A DNA stretch of 64,000 nt from Inia geoffrensis (lineage: Eukaryota > Chordata > Mammalia > Artiodactyla > Iniidae). Below the pieces are notes generated by a model. It saw only the letters and a program-made list of their open reading frames with translations, searched no databases and was not told where the DNA came from. Every line of letters begins with the position of its first letter. Positions within the stretch are counted from its first letter, which is position 1. Positions 1 through 11,955 of the stretch are shown one piece after another. The stretch spans positions 153,512,994 to 153,576,993 of the forward strand of contig CM070899.1 in assembly GCA_036417435.1 (NCBI GenBank), read 5' to 3'. The position numbers and the translations under genes are program-made.

Positions 1-440
1 GAGTCTGTCATACAAAGTGAAGTAAGTCAGAGAGAAAAACAAATACCGTATATGAACACACATATATGGAATCTAAAAAAAAAAAAAAGTTCTGAAGAAC
101 CTAGGGGCAGGACAGGAATAAAGATGCAGACGTAGAGAATGGACTTGAGGACATGGGGAGGGGGAAGGGTAAGCTGGGATGAAGTGAGAGAGTGGCATGG
201 ACTTACATATACTACCAAATGTAAAACAGATGGCTAGTGGGAAACAGTCGCATAGCACAGAGAGATCAGCTCGGTGTTTTGTGACCACCTAGAGGGCTGG
301 GATAGGGAGGGTGGGAGGGAGACGCAAGAGGGAGGAGATATGGGGATATATGTATATGTATAGCTGATTCACTATGTTATAAAGCAGAAACTAAAACACC
401 ATTGTAAAGCAGTTATACTCCAATAAAGATGTTTTTAAAA
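1..440 (+). mobile_element. L1 3' end, truncated by the window start
   Basis: This is a typical cetartiodactyl L1 3' UTR: the segment after the ORF2 end (agtgaagtaagtcagagag), an internal A14 run, and the final motif tatactccaataaagatgttttt with an A-rich tail near 440. It is very similar to the L1 at 59553-60282, so both belong to one 3' UTR subfamily. Confidence 0.85.
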
Positions 441-1946
441 AATATATGTGATTCAAGTAATGTAAGTAATAAACACAATCTTATTGATATATTTAGAACA
501 CAGTACCAAATATCTATAGAATACACATTTTCAAATATATATGGAACATTTACCAAAACTTACCATATGCTGGTTCTTAGAGTTAATCCCGACAACTTCC
601 AAAGGATAAAATTAGGCATGGTGTGTTCTCTGCCCACAGTGGAATTAAGCTGTGAAGTCAGTAACAAAAAGAAAACTTGGAAATTCCAGAATATTTGGAA
701 ATTAAACAATATTTTTAGTGTCTAATTTTCAATAACCCATGAGTCAAGAAATTACAATGGAGATCAAAATATATTTTGACATGAATAATATTGGAAACAC
801 AATGTATCTAAACTTGTGAGATGAAGTTAAAGCTGTGTAGAGAGTCTTAAATGCATATATCAGGGGGAAAAGGATGAAAAGCAATGATCTCAAGCATTCA
901 TCTCAACAACTGAGGAAAAGAACATAAAGGTAAACCCAAAAAAGGAGAAGGAAGGAAATAACAAAAACCAGAAATTAATAAACCATAAAAATATATCACA
1001 GGATAAACAAAGCTGGTTTTCTAAAGGGCTAATAAAATGGATAAGCCTCTGTCAAGACTGATCAAAAGAAATAGAGAAAGAACAAATAACAAATGAGAAG
1101 TGAAAAGGGGGACATCATTTCAAGTTCTACAGATATTTAAAATAATAAAAAAGTCATTGCAGACAACTTTGTGCTGTTACATTTGGAAATTTAGATGAAA
1201 CTGACAACATACTAGGAAAACACTTCTTACCAGAATTCAAACAAGAAGAAAGAGAAATGTGACTAGTCCTAAATCTACTACCGAAAGAAATTCCATCTGT
1301 AAGTGAAATCTGCCCCCAAAGAAAATTCCAGCCCCAGATGGCTTCACTAATATATTACACCAAACATTTTAGGAAGAAATAGTGCCAATTCACAGAAACT
1401 CTTTCAGAGAATAGAAAAAGAGAGAAGACTGGAAAGTTGTTTTATGAGGCCAGCACAATCTTAATATCAAAACCTGACACGTATATAACACAAGAAAGGA
1501 AAACTATATACCAATCACTCTCACAACACAGATAAAAAAATCTCAACCAAAATATCAGCAAACCAAATGCTGGTATACATAAAAAGAATAATATATCATG
1601 ACAAATTTGAATCTAATCCAGAATGCAGGTTGTTTAACATTGAAAATTAATGTCATTCACAACATTAGTAAAGGAGAAAAATCACATGATCCTTTTAAGA
1701 AATTCAGGAAAAGTGATAAAATTCAGCATATATTTTTTAAGCAACAGCAAACTAGGAATAGATAGGCACTTTCTTAATAGAATAAAGGGTATATACAAAA
1801 ATCTATAACAAGCATCATACTTAATGGTGAAACATTGAAAATTTTCCCTATGACTGTGAACAAGGCAAGGATATCTGCTATAACACCTTCTGTTCACGAT
1901 TGTACTAGATTCTTTAGCTTATGAATTAAGGTAAAGAGAAAAATCA
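441..1946 (+). mobile_element. Old, decayed L1 (ORF2 endonuclease to RT part)
   Basis: Diverged L1 ORF2 sequence runs in the + direction and has many stops. Recognisable pieces include the part just before RT (ccccagatggcttcactaat near 1330) and the RT region (caaggcaaggatatctgct near 1862). It continues after the SINE at 2298, so the SINE inserted into it. Confidence 0.7.
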
Positions 1947-2297
1947 GGGACTTCCCTGGTGACACAGTGGCTAAGAATCCACCTGCCAATGCAGGGGACG
2001 AGGGTTCCAGCCCTGGTCCGGGAAGATCCCACATGCTGCGGAGCAACTAAACCCATGTGCCACAACTACTGATCCTGTGCTCTAGAGCCTGCAAGCCACA
2101 ACATCTGAAGCCCATGAGCCCAGAGCCCATGCTCCGCAACAGGAGAAACCACCGCAATGAGAAGCCCGCACGCCACAACGAAGAGTAGCACCTGCTCACC
2201 ACAGGTAGAGAAAGCCTGCGCACAGCAATGAAGACACAACGCAGCCAAAAATAAATAAATAAAATTAATAAATTTATAAAAAAAGAAAAAAAAGAAG
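1947..2297 (+). mobile_element. CHR-type SINE (tRNA-Glu derived), long form
   Basis: It starts gggacttccctggtgacaca, includes the A/B-box-like tRNA part, then the unrelated body ending cgcagccaaaaataaataaa and an A-rich tail. It interrupts an old L1. The ending of the tail is approximate. Confidence 0.85.
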
Positions 2298-3801
2298 TAT
2301 GAGGACTGGAAAAGAATAAATGTACTGTTATTTGCAGATGACATAATTATGTATGTACTAAGTCTAAAAGAACCTATAGATAAACTATTAGAATTAATAA
2401 GTGAATCCAACAATGTCACCAACAAAAGGTCAATATAGAAAAATGATCAATTGCACCAGCAATAAACAATTAGAAAATGAAATTTTAGAAATGCTATCAT
2501 TTTCAATAGCATCAAAAACATCAACTGCTTAGGAATAAATTTCATGAAAGACTTGTTAGAACTTTGCACAGAAACTATATTATTTAGAGAATTTAAAGAA
2601 GAACTAAATAAATGAAGAGATATACCATTTTCATAAATTGGAAGACTCAATATCATAAATGTGTTATTCCTTCCCAAGGTGATGTATGGAATCTAATTAA
2701 ACCAAATTAAAATCCCAACAATTTTTTTTTTGGGGGGGTGAAAATTGACAAGCTGCTTCTAAAACTTGTATAAAATGCAAGGAGGTAAAAATAGCCAAGA
2801 CAACACTAAAGAAGTGAGTAAAAAGACAAACCACACAGAGTGTGAGAAAATATTTGCAAGACATGTAATCAACGAGGGGCTTGTATTCAGAAAATACAAA
2901 AAACTCCTACAGATCAATAAGAAAAAGCAACAATCCAAAAGAAAGATGGTTAAAAATCTTGAACAAGCACTTCACAAAAGATGTTAGGCCTATGGAAAAA
3001 AAAATGAAAAGCTTCTCAAATCATTAGGTATCAGAGAAATGCAAATTAGAATAATAATGAAATACCAGTATCTTCCTAAGAGAATGGCTAAAATTAAAAG
3101 CACAAACAATTCCATGTGTCGGCAAGAATGTGGAGTAATTGAAGCTCTCAAACACTGCTGGCAGAAGTATAAGTTGGTATAACCAATTTGGAAAACAATT
3201 TATCATTATTTTACTGCAGTTGAATATATTTACTAAAGTTTAATATAAAGCAATTCACTCTGTGTAGGCATATAAATGTGAACATAAGTACAACAAAAGT
3301 CATGTACAAGGGTTTTCTTAGAAGTGTTATTCATAATAGTTAAAACATGGAATAAATCCAGATGTTCATCAACACTAGAATGGATAAATAATGGAATGGT
3401 CATATAATAGAATAATTTATGGGATGCAATACCCATAAATACCATAAATACTACCACATGTAATAATATGGGTTAATCTTATAAACATAATGTTGAACAA
3501 AAGTAGCCAGGCACATGAAAGAATAAGTACTATGAGATTCCATTCACAAAAAGTTCAAAAGTTATCCATGGTATTAGAAGTCAGGATAGTGGTTATGTTT
3601 AGGAAGGAAGATGGAGATAATAATTGGGAATGGGCACAGGGGACTTTTGGGTGCTGGTAATGTTCTGTTTTTCCACGTGGGAGGTGTTTACACAGGTGTG
3701 TTCACTTTATGATAATCACGCTGTACACATGGTAGGCATGTTTTTTCACATCTTTATAATTGTTATACTTGAATAAAGTTTATTTCAAATTAAAAATGAA
3801 T
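2298..3801 (+). mobile_element. Old L1, ORF2 3' half and 3' UTR
   Basis: Continuation of the L1 before the SINE. The RT active-site region (tttgcagatgacataat) is near 2332 and the Cys-rich/C-terminal part near 3110-3220. The 3' end has ttgaataaagtttatttcaaatt near 3771. Heavily mutated, with no open ORF2. Confidence 0.75.
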
Positions 3802-3989
3802 ATTGGTGGACTATGGCTTAAAAATTCTGAAATCAACTCCATGTACATGCTTTTATGTCTAATGTTTGCTTTCCTTGACAAATCCCTAAAGGATAAAGGG
3901 GATTTCTGACTTTCAAAGTGACTTCAGGAAAGGGAGATAATTCTTAGAAAGTATACAGAATCCTTTCCAGATCATTAAGGACCACTTAC

Positions 3990-4085
3990 CAATAAAGTTT
4001 GAACTTCTCAAGGAGAGAGACTATTTCATTTACTTCTGTATGCCCAGCACCTATCACAAGGTCTGACCTAGCTTTAGGCCAGGGA
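3990..4085 (+). repeat. L2-like 3' end fragment
   Basis: The sequence (ctcaaggagagagactatttcatttacttctgtatgcccagcacctatcac) has the layout of the ancient L2 3' end. Short and diverged. Confidence 0.45.
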
Positions 4086-6719
4086 TGGCAAATAGATTTC
4101 ACTAACTGTGCCAACTCCAAATTATTAATAATGGCTACCTGGAACACCATGTAGGAGAATGTATTTTGAAACTGCATCCAGGATCAGTGGGAAAGATTCT
4201 GTGTTCAGTTAGCAGTGTCTGCCATATGTACCAGATAAAAAATGATGGCACACACAACACGTACCTGTCATTTGTGACTTAAAGAGGCCCCAAACATGGG
4301 ATCTTGGTTGATGATGCAGAGCACTCAATTAAGAGAAGTGTTTGCCCAGGAACTCACCATAGGACCAAAGGCTTTTAAGCTAATAATGGATGATATCAGA
4401 GAAAAGTCAATGAATCAATCTGTAGAAATAATTACTGTGGAGGAAGTAAGTTTTGATGGGAAGAAAAATAATAGTAAAGGATGTTGGCAGTAAGTCAAAG
4501 TGAAATGGAAAGGGAATCAGAAATAGTAGTTTTGACCTCCAGTGTCTACACATCAACTTTTCCCAAACAAATACTGCTTTTTTAGGATATTCACAAGCAG
4601 GTTTCCTAACATTGGTGAGACCCAGGTCAATAGGGTAAATGGAAGCCAGGTATCATACAAAAAATATTTAGAAGTTATAAGTCAAGCTAACATACTGTTA
4701 GATAAAATATGTTCTGCCCACTTACTTTGGCAAGCATACTTTCAAAATGATAAAACTGAAAAATGTGTAAGCAGCTATAATCTTTATGTGATTGAAACAT
4801 GGCAAAAATCAAAGATGATGAATATAATTATTATTGTGCATGTCTTCCTGTTCTGTTGATGGTCCGGTGATGTTTGGGTGAGTAATAAAGGTATACATGG
4901 TTAATCAATTGTTTATATATTTACTCCATAACATTTATTTTCCTGCCTTCATTTCAGCAAAATCAAGATTTCCATAACATGCATTTTATTGATAATGATG
5001 TCAATTTGACATTACTAATGTCTGTAATATAACACTGTAATTCTTGGATGATTTAAAAAAAATTTTAAATTATTTCAATTTGGAGAAATGTTGCTCTGCT
5101 GGGGCAGTAACAACTATAATTGCCAATATTCTCAAAGCAATACCTACATTTGGAAAGAAACCAAGAATTTTACATATTTTATATATCATGTATATCATGA
5201 TATGCAACAATGGGGTTGCATGTATAAAATGATTATTACAGAATATATGATAAAAATATTTTAATTTCATCATATACTGTTAATATTTATTATAATTTTT
5301 ATCATCTTCTAAAGGCATATCTGTATACATACAGTATTTATTCAGTTATTTTCAAATATTTTTCAATGTTGAAATATTCTATAGAAAACCAAAATAGCAG
5401 TATCTTGCTTCATTGGTGCAAATTTCTCTTTAAAAGAAGACTACTTCTTGATTTAATTTGACCAGAAAGGGGTCTCCACAGAATTAGTTTTAGGATCATT
5501 TGTAAGTAAATCCTCTCCTTCAGAATCAAGCAAATTGTCTGTTTCCATGTTCTGATATCCTACTATTTTATTGGACTATCACTTTTTTTGCATATTTCAT
5601 ATGTAGCTTCTTTTGATTTAGAAAAACATGTTCTCAAAAAATTAAAAGAATTAATCCTTTTAAAAGTGAAATCGTTTTAAAAAATAAACTTCTGCTAATA
5701 CTTTTAGTAGCAAGCAACAGTTTATACGAAATAACTGGATAATGCAAATTCAAAATTATTTTAATTTTCCAACAAATACCATGATTTGTTTTTCATCTGA
5801 GGATTTTCTGTGATTTCACTGAACTCTTTTTGGGCATTTCACATCTTGTCTAAATTAAGTCTAATAGCCTTAACAACATTCAGCTGGATATAATTAGTGT
5901 CCTAGAATGGTTGTAAGGTCACAGTTTATATATATTTTCATCAATATTGTTCTACCTTTGGGCAGACCTAGAAAAATTGTAAGGGAGGAAAAAAACTATT
6001 CCTCTGCCTTTTTCAGTTCTGTGACTGGGGCCTGAGAATTAAACTGACAAAGACAGATTAACGAAAGGAAAGGCACACAAATTTTATGTGATGTTAGTAT
6101 TTTAATCTTTACATGCATGGAGGCCTTCATAGAAAAGCAATTAGGACCCCGAACAAGCAGTTAGACCCAGGAGCTTGTATACCATGTTAACAAAGAACAA
6201 TCAATGCAGAGAAGTGACAAGTCAAAGGAAAAGGGGTTTGGGCTTCTATGGGTGGTAAATTATGGGAAGGGAGGAAACTAATGGAAGATAATGATGATTT
6301 TAGTAAGATTTGTTTGTCAGCACCCATCTTGGTGCTGACTTTCTGTCTCCAGTATAAGAATCGTTTTCCTCCTGGTATAGGAGAGGGGAAGGGGAACACC
6401 TTCACAAAGGGAAACTTATGACCTGCTTTTAGGGAAAAAGCTTTTTTTTTTTTTTTCATTTGCACCTTCTTAATTGCCTTCAGCTCAAAATAATCCTTAT
6501 GCCAAAGAGGCATATTTTGAGGTGGCATCTTCTGATCTCCTACAATATTATACATAACCTTTGAACTGTTTCCAAGTATGTCTCTTACCAGAACAGATGA
6601 GGCCCCATCTTTTAATATTAAATTCGAACAATATGCCATATATTGCACAAAAAATACGTCTATATCCAGGGCCAAAATTCTGGCTTATCCACCCTTTTCT
6701 TAACTGTTAGTACCCTTGA
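4086..6719. other. AT-rich intergenic stretch, no gene recognised
   Basis: No coding region, splice pattern or clear repeat family can be supported here. The part around 5990-6700 contains a T15 run at 6442-6456 and could be a decayed LTR or other old insertion, but I cannot assign it. The longest open frame (minus strand, 6187-6675) has no recognisable domain and includes a lysine run produced by the T tract. Confidence 0.5.
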
Positions 6720-6723
6720 CAGT

Positions 6724-6865
6724 TTTTTTTGCCAGCTTTATTGAGATATAACATTGTGTACGTTTAGGTTCATAATGTGATGATTTAATATACATGTATA
6801 TAGTGAAATGATTACCACAATAATGTTGGTTAACACAACCGTCATCTCATGTAATTACCATTTCT
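6724..6865 (-). mobile_element. Old L1 3' end, minus orientation (first piece)
   Basis: ttgccagctttattgagatataac is the reverse complement of an old L1 3' terminus. The element resumes at 7226 after a younger L1 fragment. Confidence 0.6.
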
Positions 6866-7225
6866 ATTAACGCATATATGTGGAATCTAGAAAAACGGTA
6901 TAGATGAACTTATTTGCAAAGCAGAAATAGAGACACATATAGAGAACAAACGAATGGTTACCAAGGGGGGAGGGATGGATTGGGAGATTGGGACTGACAT
7001 ATATACACTACTATGTATAAAATAGATTACTATGTATAAAATAGATAACTAATGAGAACCGACTATATAGCACAGGGAACTCTACTCAATGCTCTGTAGT
7101 GACCTAAATGGGAAGGAAATCCGAAAAAGAGGGTATATACGTATATGTATAACTGATTGACTTTGCTGTACAGCAGAAACTAACACAACATTGTAAAGTA
7201 ACTATACTCCAATGTAACAACAAAA
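6866..7225 (+). mobile_element. Young L1 3' UTR fragment
   Basis: 5'-truncated L1 from atatatgtggaatctagaaaaacgg to the terminal tatactccaatgtaacaaca and A-rich tail. It contains an imperfect duplication, aaaatagattactatgtata. It sits within the older minus-strand L1. Confidence 0.75.
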
Positions 7226-7445
7226 AAAGATTTGCTCTCTTGGCAACTTTCAAGTATATAATTCAGTATTGTTAATTATAGTCACCATGCTGTGCATTAG
7301 ATTCCCCAGAACTTACCCATCTTATAACTGGAAGTTTGTACCTGTTGATCACCATCATCCGTTCCTGGTACCCTGGCAACCACCAATCTACTCTCTGTTC
7401 CATAAGTTTAGTTTTTCTAGTTTCCATATATGAGATCAGACAGTA
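7226..7445 (-). mobile_element. Old L1 3' end, minus orientation (second piece)
   Basis: Continuation of the old L1 3' UTR in reverse (tcaccatgctgtgcattag ... ctggcaaccaccaatctac), interrupted at 7446 by a DNA transposon. Confidence 0.6.
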
Positions 7446-7679
7446 CAATTGACGCTTGAACAGTGTAGGAGTTAGGGGTGCTGACTCTCCTCACAGTTGA
7501 AAACCTGCGTATAACTCATAGCTGGCCCTCTGCATATGTGGTTCCTCCATATTCACAGTTCCAAATCTGCAGATTCAACCAACCTCCGATTGTGTAGTAC
7601 TATAGTATTTACTATTGGAAAAAATCTGATTATAAATGGACCCATGCCATCCAAACCCACGTTGTTCAAGGGTCAACTG
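7446..7679. mobile_element. Tigger-like non-autonomous DNA transposon (MITE)
   Basis: 234 bp with terminal inverted repeats: caattgacgcttgaaca at the left and tgttcaagggtcaactg at the right. It is flanked on both sides by TA (7444-7445 and 7680-7681), the target duplication of Tc1/mariner-pogo elements. The surrounding L1 reads through it. Confidence 0.75.
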
Positions 7680-7799
7680 TATTTTTTTTTCTCTGTCTGA
7701 CATTTCACTTAGCATAATACACTCAAGTTTTATCCATGTTGTTACAAATGGCAGAATTTCCTTCTTTTTTATGGCTGAATTATATTATATACATACATG

Positions 7800-7800
<1 letters not shown>
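7680..7800 (-). mobile_element. Old L1, minus orientation (third piece)
   Basis: tccatgttgttacaaatggcagaatttccttc is the usual reverse complement of the L1 region just upstream of the 3' UTR. It ends in a TA microsatellite. Confidence 0.65.

Positions 7801-7854
<54 letters not shown>
7801..7854. repeat. (TA)27 microsatellite
   Basis: 54 bp of uninterrupted TA, at the L1 site where the consensus already carries a short TATATA. Confidence 0.95.
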
Positions 7855-7859
<5 letters not shown>

Positions 7860-7870
7860 AAAGAAGAACA

Positions 7871-7960
7871 GGGAATTCCCTGGTGGTCCAATGGTTAGGA
7901 CTCTGTGCTTCCACTGCAGGGGCCACGGGTTTGATCCCTGGTTGGGGAACTAAGATCCCA
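7871..7960 (+). mobile_element. CHR-type SINE, tRNA-related part only
   Basis: gggaattccctggtggtcca through ttggggaactaagatccc, the 5' tRNA-Glu-derived head. The tail is unclear and the next sequence belongs to an LTR-like element. Confidence 0.8.
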
Positions 7961-7989
7961 AAAAGGAAGAGCTGAGTGTTTTGCCCACC

Positions 7990-8482
7990 ATCCAATTTTA
8001 CAAAGATTAACCCACTGTAGTCGCTGACTGACAGTGTACCCTGTGCTTCAGACAGAGAAATTAAGGTGATGACAGGATGAAGCAGTCTGTGCTTCAGACA
8101 GAGGAAATTAAAGGCGATAAGAGGATGCTCTGTGCTTTGGACAAGCAGACCTCTTAGATAGTTAGATGTATCTCAGGAAGAATTTTAATGAACCCAGCTT
8201 CTTGCATCTTCCCATACATAGAAAAGCACTAAAATCATTAACTTGTGATATCTTCTCTTTGTGACTAGTGGCAAGCTTTTACAAAGATGTATGCTTGGCT
8301 GAGTGTATTCCCCAGCAAAAAAAAAAAAAAAAAAAAAAAGAGTCATATATAAACTAGGCTTCTACCACCTCTTCAGAGCAGTTTCTCAGAACCCCCTTCA
8401 GATCTCCCAGGCTATAGTTAGTCCTCAGCAAGTTTAACTCACAACTCTTGCATTGTGCATTTTTCTTTCAGTCGACAGCATA
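7990..8482 (+). mobile_element. ERV-type LTR, copy 1 (solo, diverged)
   Basis: Shares cttcttgcatcttcccatac, taccacctcttcagagc and the downstream ctcagcaagtt with the LTRs at 21930-22455 (+) and 10690-11230 (-). It contains an imperfect tandem copy of ctgtgcttcagacagag (about 8041 and 8090) and an A23 run at 8317-8339. Left border approximate. No coding sequence attached. Confidence 0.55.
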
Positions 8483-8494
8483 CCACACACACAT

Positions 8495-8527
<33 letters not shown>
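8483..8527. repeat. (CA)n microsatellite
   Basis: Nearly pure CA repeat with one atg interruption, directly before the resumption of the minus-strand L1. Confidence 0.9.
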
Positions 8528-8528
<1 letters not shown>

Positions 8529-8995
8529 TTTCTTTATCCATTCATCCATTGATGGATGGGAACTTAGGCTGTTCCATATCTTGGCTACAGTGAATAATGC
8601 TGCAATGAACACATGAGTTCACATATGAGAGACTGACTTTATTTCCTTTAGATATAATACCCAGAAATGGGACTGCTGATCATATGGTAACTCTATTTTG
8701 AATTTTTTGAGGAACCTCCATACTGTTCTCCATAGTGGCTGCACCAATTTACATTCCCACCAACAGTGCACAGGATTCCCTTTTCCCCACATCCTTGCCA
8801 ACACTTGTTGTCTCTTGTCTTTTTGAGAATAGCCATTCTCACAGGTGTGAGGTGATATCTCACTGTGGTTTTGATTTACATTTCCCTTATAATCAGTGAT
8901 ACTGAGCACCTTTTCTTCTACCTGTTGGCCATTTGTATATCTTCTTTGGAAAAACAGCCCTCAACAATTTTTGACATTACTTACATAATTTATAT
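8528..8995 (-). mobile_element. Old L1, minus orientation (fourth piece)
   Basis: tttctttatccattcatcc ... gttctccatagtggctgcacc ... ggttttgatttacatttccc is the reverse complement of the L1 ORF2 C-terminal region and its 3' flank. It ends at the next SINE. Confidence 0.8.
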
Positions 8996-8996
8996 A

Positions 8997-9342
8997 AAAC
9001 CAAAATGTTATTTTATTTTATTTTATTTATTTATTTTTGGTTGCGTTGGGTCTTTGTTGCTGCACGCAGGCTTTCTCTAGCTGCGGCGAGTGGGGGGGCT
9101 ACTCTTCATTGTGGTGCACGGGCTTCTCATTGTGGTGGCTTCTCTTGTTGTGGAGCATGGGCTCTAGGTGCACTGGGCCTTCAGTAGTTGTGGCACGTGG
9201 GCTCAGTAGTTGTGGCTCAAGGGCTTAGCTGCTCCACAGCATGTGGGATCTTCCCAGACCAGGGATCCAACCCATGTCCCCTGCATTGGCAGGCGGATTC
9301 TTAACCACTGTACCACCAGGGAAGTCCCCAAACCAAAATGTT
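8997..9342 (-). mobile_element. CHR-type SINE, long form, with 13-bp TSD
   Basis: Minus-strand element (head at 9329, tail at about 9010) flanked by exact copies of aaaccaaaatgtt at 8997-9009 and 9330-9342. The A-rich tail is read here as ttttattttatttatttattt. Confidence 0.9.
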
Positions 9343-9465
9343 TTAATTTTAACTTCAATTAAACTTCATAAGATATTTTCATGGAAATGTCCATTTTATG
9401 CCAAGGTAAAGAATCAGTATTGTATAGTATATGATATATATGATATATCTATATGAATACACATT

Positions 9466-9614
9466 TAAAATTAGTTTAGTGTTTTTTTTTTTTTTTGGGC
9501 CGTGTGGCATGTGGGATCTTAGTTCCCCAACCAGGGACTGAACCTGCACCACCTGCAGTGGAAGCTCGGAGTGTTAACCACTGGACCACCAGGGAAGTCC
9601 CCTAAAATTAGTTT
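9466..9614 (-). mobile_element. CHR-type SINE, short form, with 12-bp TSD
   Basis: tRNA-related head only, with a poly-T (tail) at about 9482-9496. Flanked by exact taaaattagttt at 9466-9477 and 9603-9614. Confidence 0.9.
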
Positions 9615-10689
9615 TAATTGTTTAGTATTGCAACATATTCTTCTCCACCCTGTGCAATTGTTGGCTGAAACCTTACTAATTCACACCAGAATGATGAATT
9701 GGAATACAAAGAAAGGAAAACAAGTAAACTCAGTCCTACCTGGAGAAGATATTTTGTTATGCAAAAATGTATTCAAGCTATCAGAGAAGGATTTGACATG
9801 TTAATTTTTCCTTTCTCTTACCTAAGCACTTCTCCCACTCAGAACTTTTCCAGACTCCAGCTGGTGTTGATCATTCACACTGGCAGCAGAACCACCCACC
9901 AAACCTTCACTGTGTTTTGACACAGTCAACTTTGGTATTGAGGATGCAGGGAGAGTGATGCAGAGAAGCTTTTCTCTGGGTCCTGAACAATGTTTGTGAT
10001 ATGCAGGGCCCAGGGCAAGGATTCCTCTCGTCTGGATCTGTGACTGGTACAGTAATAAGTGTAGGGCAAAAAGAATTACATAGTCACATAAGTTTGGCAA
10101 ATGCTAAGTTAAAGCACAGTTAAGCCATCTTTACTGTGGGGATTCTTAGAGCCTCCAATACGTTAGCGAATCTGATAAATGGGGGACAAATCTAACAAAA
10201 TTTTTAATCTTCAAAAGGGGACAAAGTATGGAGCTCATGTCAAATGAATTCACCCTCAGGATCCTTTATTCTTGGAACATCTTATAGGATGGGTGCTCCA
10301 GGGAGCAGAGGTTGGGAGATGCTGTTGTACCTCAGTGCACAAGATTTCCTCTCCACAAAGTGGTGGGAAGGGGAGGAAGACAGCCTGCAGGGCAGTGCAG
10401 TGTTTGAGAAGAGACTCTTTCCTCCACTTACCTTTTCAAAGCCAAGTCAGGGATTCCCCAAGGGAATCACTCGTAGAATTTGGGAAAGTCTGTGAGACGG
10501 GGAGGCTGAGGTTTCCATTTGTGATTGTGTTCTTGCTTAGTCACTTGACTTGCTGACCTTTCCCTGGGATACCAGAGCAAGGGAAAAGAGCACTGGAGAA
10601 GACAGACGAGGGGCCAGGACCACATCCTGTACTTCGCAGAAGCCAAACATATGGAAGAGAGATCCCACAGAACTCCAAGGGCCTGTCAA
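9615..10689. other. Intergenic, no gene recognised
   Basis: Open frames are short and show no known domain. No clear repeat is seen. Confidence 0.4.
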
Positions 10690-11230
10690 CTGAATAAAAG
10701 CACAACCTAAAAGTTGAGAATTATGTTTTATTTGGGGCATTGCTGAGGATTTAAGACCAGGATGCAGCCTCTCAGCTCTGAGGGACTATTCCAAAGAGGT
10801 AAGGGAGGAGCCAGGATCTATAGGAATTTTTGCAAAAACAAAACAAAACGAAACAAATCAGGTAATCGAGCGTCAAAAGATTATTGCTAATTAAAGAAAC
10901 ACCAGATACCTCAAGTTAATGAATTTAACACTTTTCTATGTACAGGAAGATGCAAGAGACTGGGCTTAATGAAATCATTCCTTTGATATTTCCTTAACTA
11001 TCTAGGGCCAGGATCCTGTTTTTCTCCATCTTGAATCCCCTCGGTGTGCACCGTTGTGGGTGGCTGCAGTGGCTGCTGGCTTGATGGCCACAACATTCTT
11101 TGTTTTCTGATATGGCAGATGATATTCTTTGTTTATAGTCACACAGCTTGCCATGGAGAGCAGATGATATAGGGAGCCTTAGGCTTTCAGGGGCCACCAC
11201 AAGGGGGAATGACATTGTACAGATATCCTA
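10690..11230 (-). mobile_element. ERV-type LTR, copy 2 (minus, solo)
   Basis: On the minus strand it ends aataaaacataattctcaa then cttttaggttgtgc, the same 3' part as the LTR near 22410-22441. It shares the ccactgcagccaccc and ggggattca blocks. AATAAA in this block may be the LTR polyadenylation signal. No internal retroviral region is attached. Confidence 0.65.
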
Positions 11231-11689
11231 GGAATGCAACACCATACCACCAGCAGGGGAATCACGGCGAAGATGTGGCCAAGTCTCCCAATGGCACCAG
11301 TGCTAACCCCTCACCATTGTTCACACCACACCAACAGACAATGAGCTAAGAGAGGCTTGTAACGTGGAGAACCCCAGGTTTCTATCCTTCTCCTGCCCTG
11401 GAGAGGGAAGAAGTCACCAGGAAGAGGTGGGGGTTGAGCAGATCTATCCTGCTACCAACACTTTACAACATGAGTCTATACTTTAGTCAGGATGGTGAAG
11501 TGGAGAGGGAGCTTTAAACCACATTTGCAATTGATACATTAAAGTCAACTGGACTGAATCTTAAAAAAAAAAAAAAATGAAAAGGTAACTGAATTTAGGG
11601 AATTAGTATGAGAGGTTAAGAGAGCCCTCTCTGCAGTAGGAAAAAGATTTCTCCAGAGAAGAAAATAATAAATAAAACTATTTCATAGT
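11231..11689. other. Intergenic, no gene recognised
   Basis: No supported feature except an A13 run near 11563. Confidence 0.4.
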
Positions 11690-11935
11690 GGTGGTTAAAA
11701 ACAGGTTTTGGAGCCAGACTACTACCTGCACTGACTTGTTGGTTCCTCTTCTTATTAGCTGAGTGACCTTTGACATGTTACTTAATTTCTCTGGGACTCA
11801 GTTACCTCATCTGTAAAATGGGGATGATGAGAGTATCTATTTCACAAGGTTATTCTGAGGATTAAACAAGTTGCTATTCGTAGAGCGCTTAGGAACATAC
11901 ATGCACAGAGTAAACCTTTTATAAATGGTTGTTAA
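11690..11935 (+). repeat. MIR
   Basis: Near-complete MIR layout: ggttttggagccagac, gctgagtgacctttgacatg, ctcagttacctcatctgtaa, aatggggatgatga, gaggattaaacaag. Confidence 0.85.
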
Positions 11936-11955
11936 GAATAAATAAGTTGGATTTC

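Noticed and set aside
6187..6675. 162-codon minus-strand open frame
   Set aside because: No recognised domain, a lysine run from the poly-T tract, and no splice or promoter context.
7871..7960. tRNA gene
   Set aside because: The tRNA-like boxes belong to a tRNA-Glu-derived SINE head. No intact cloverleaf with a proper anticodon arm is seen, and the same sequence recurs in many copies.
7636..7995. Frames with long YIYIYI runs
   Set aside because: Translated (TA)n microsatellite.
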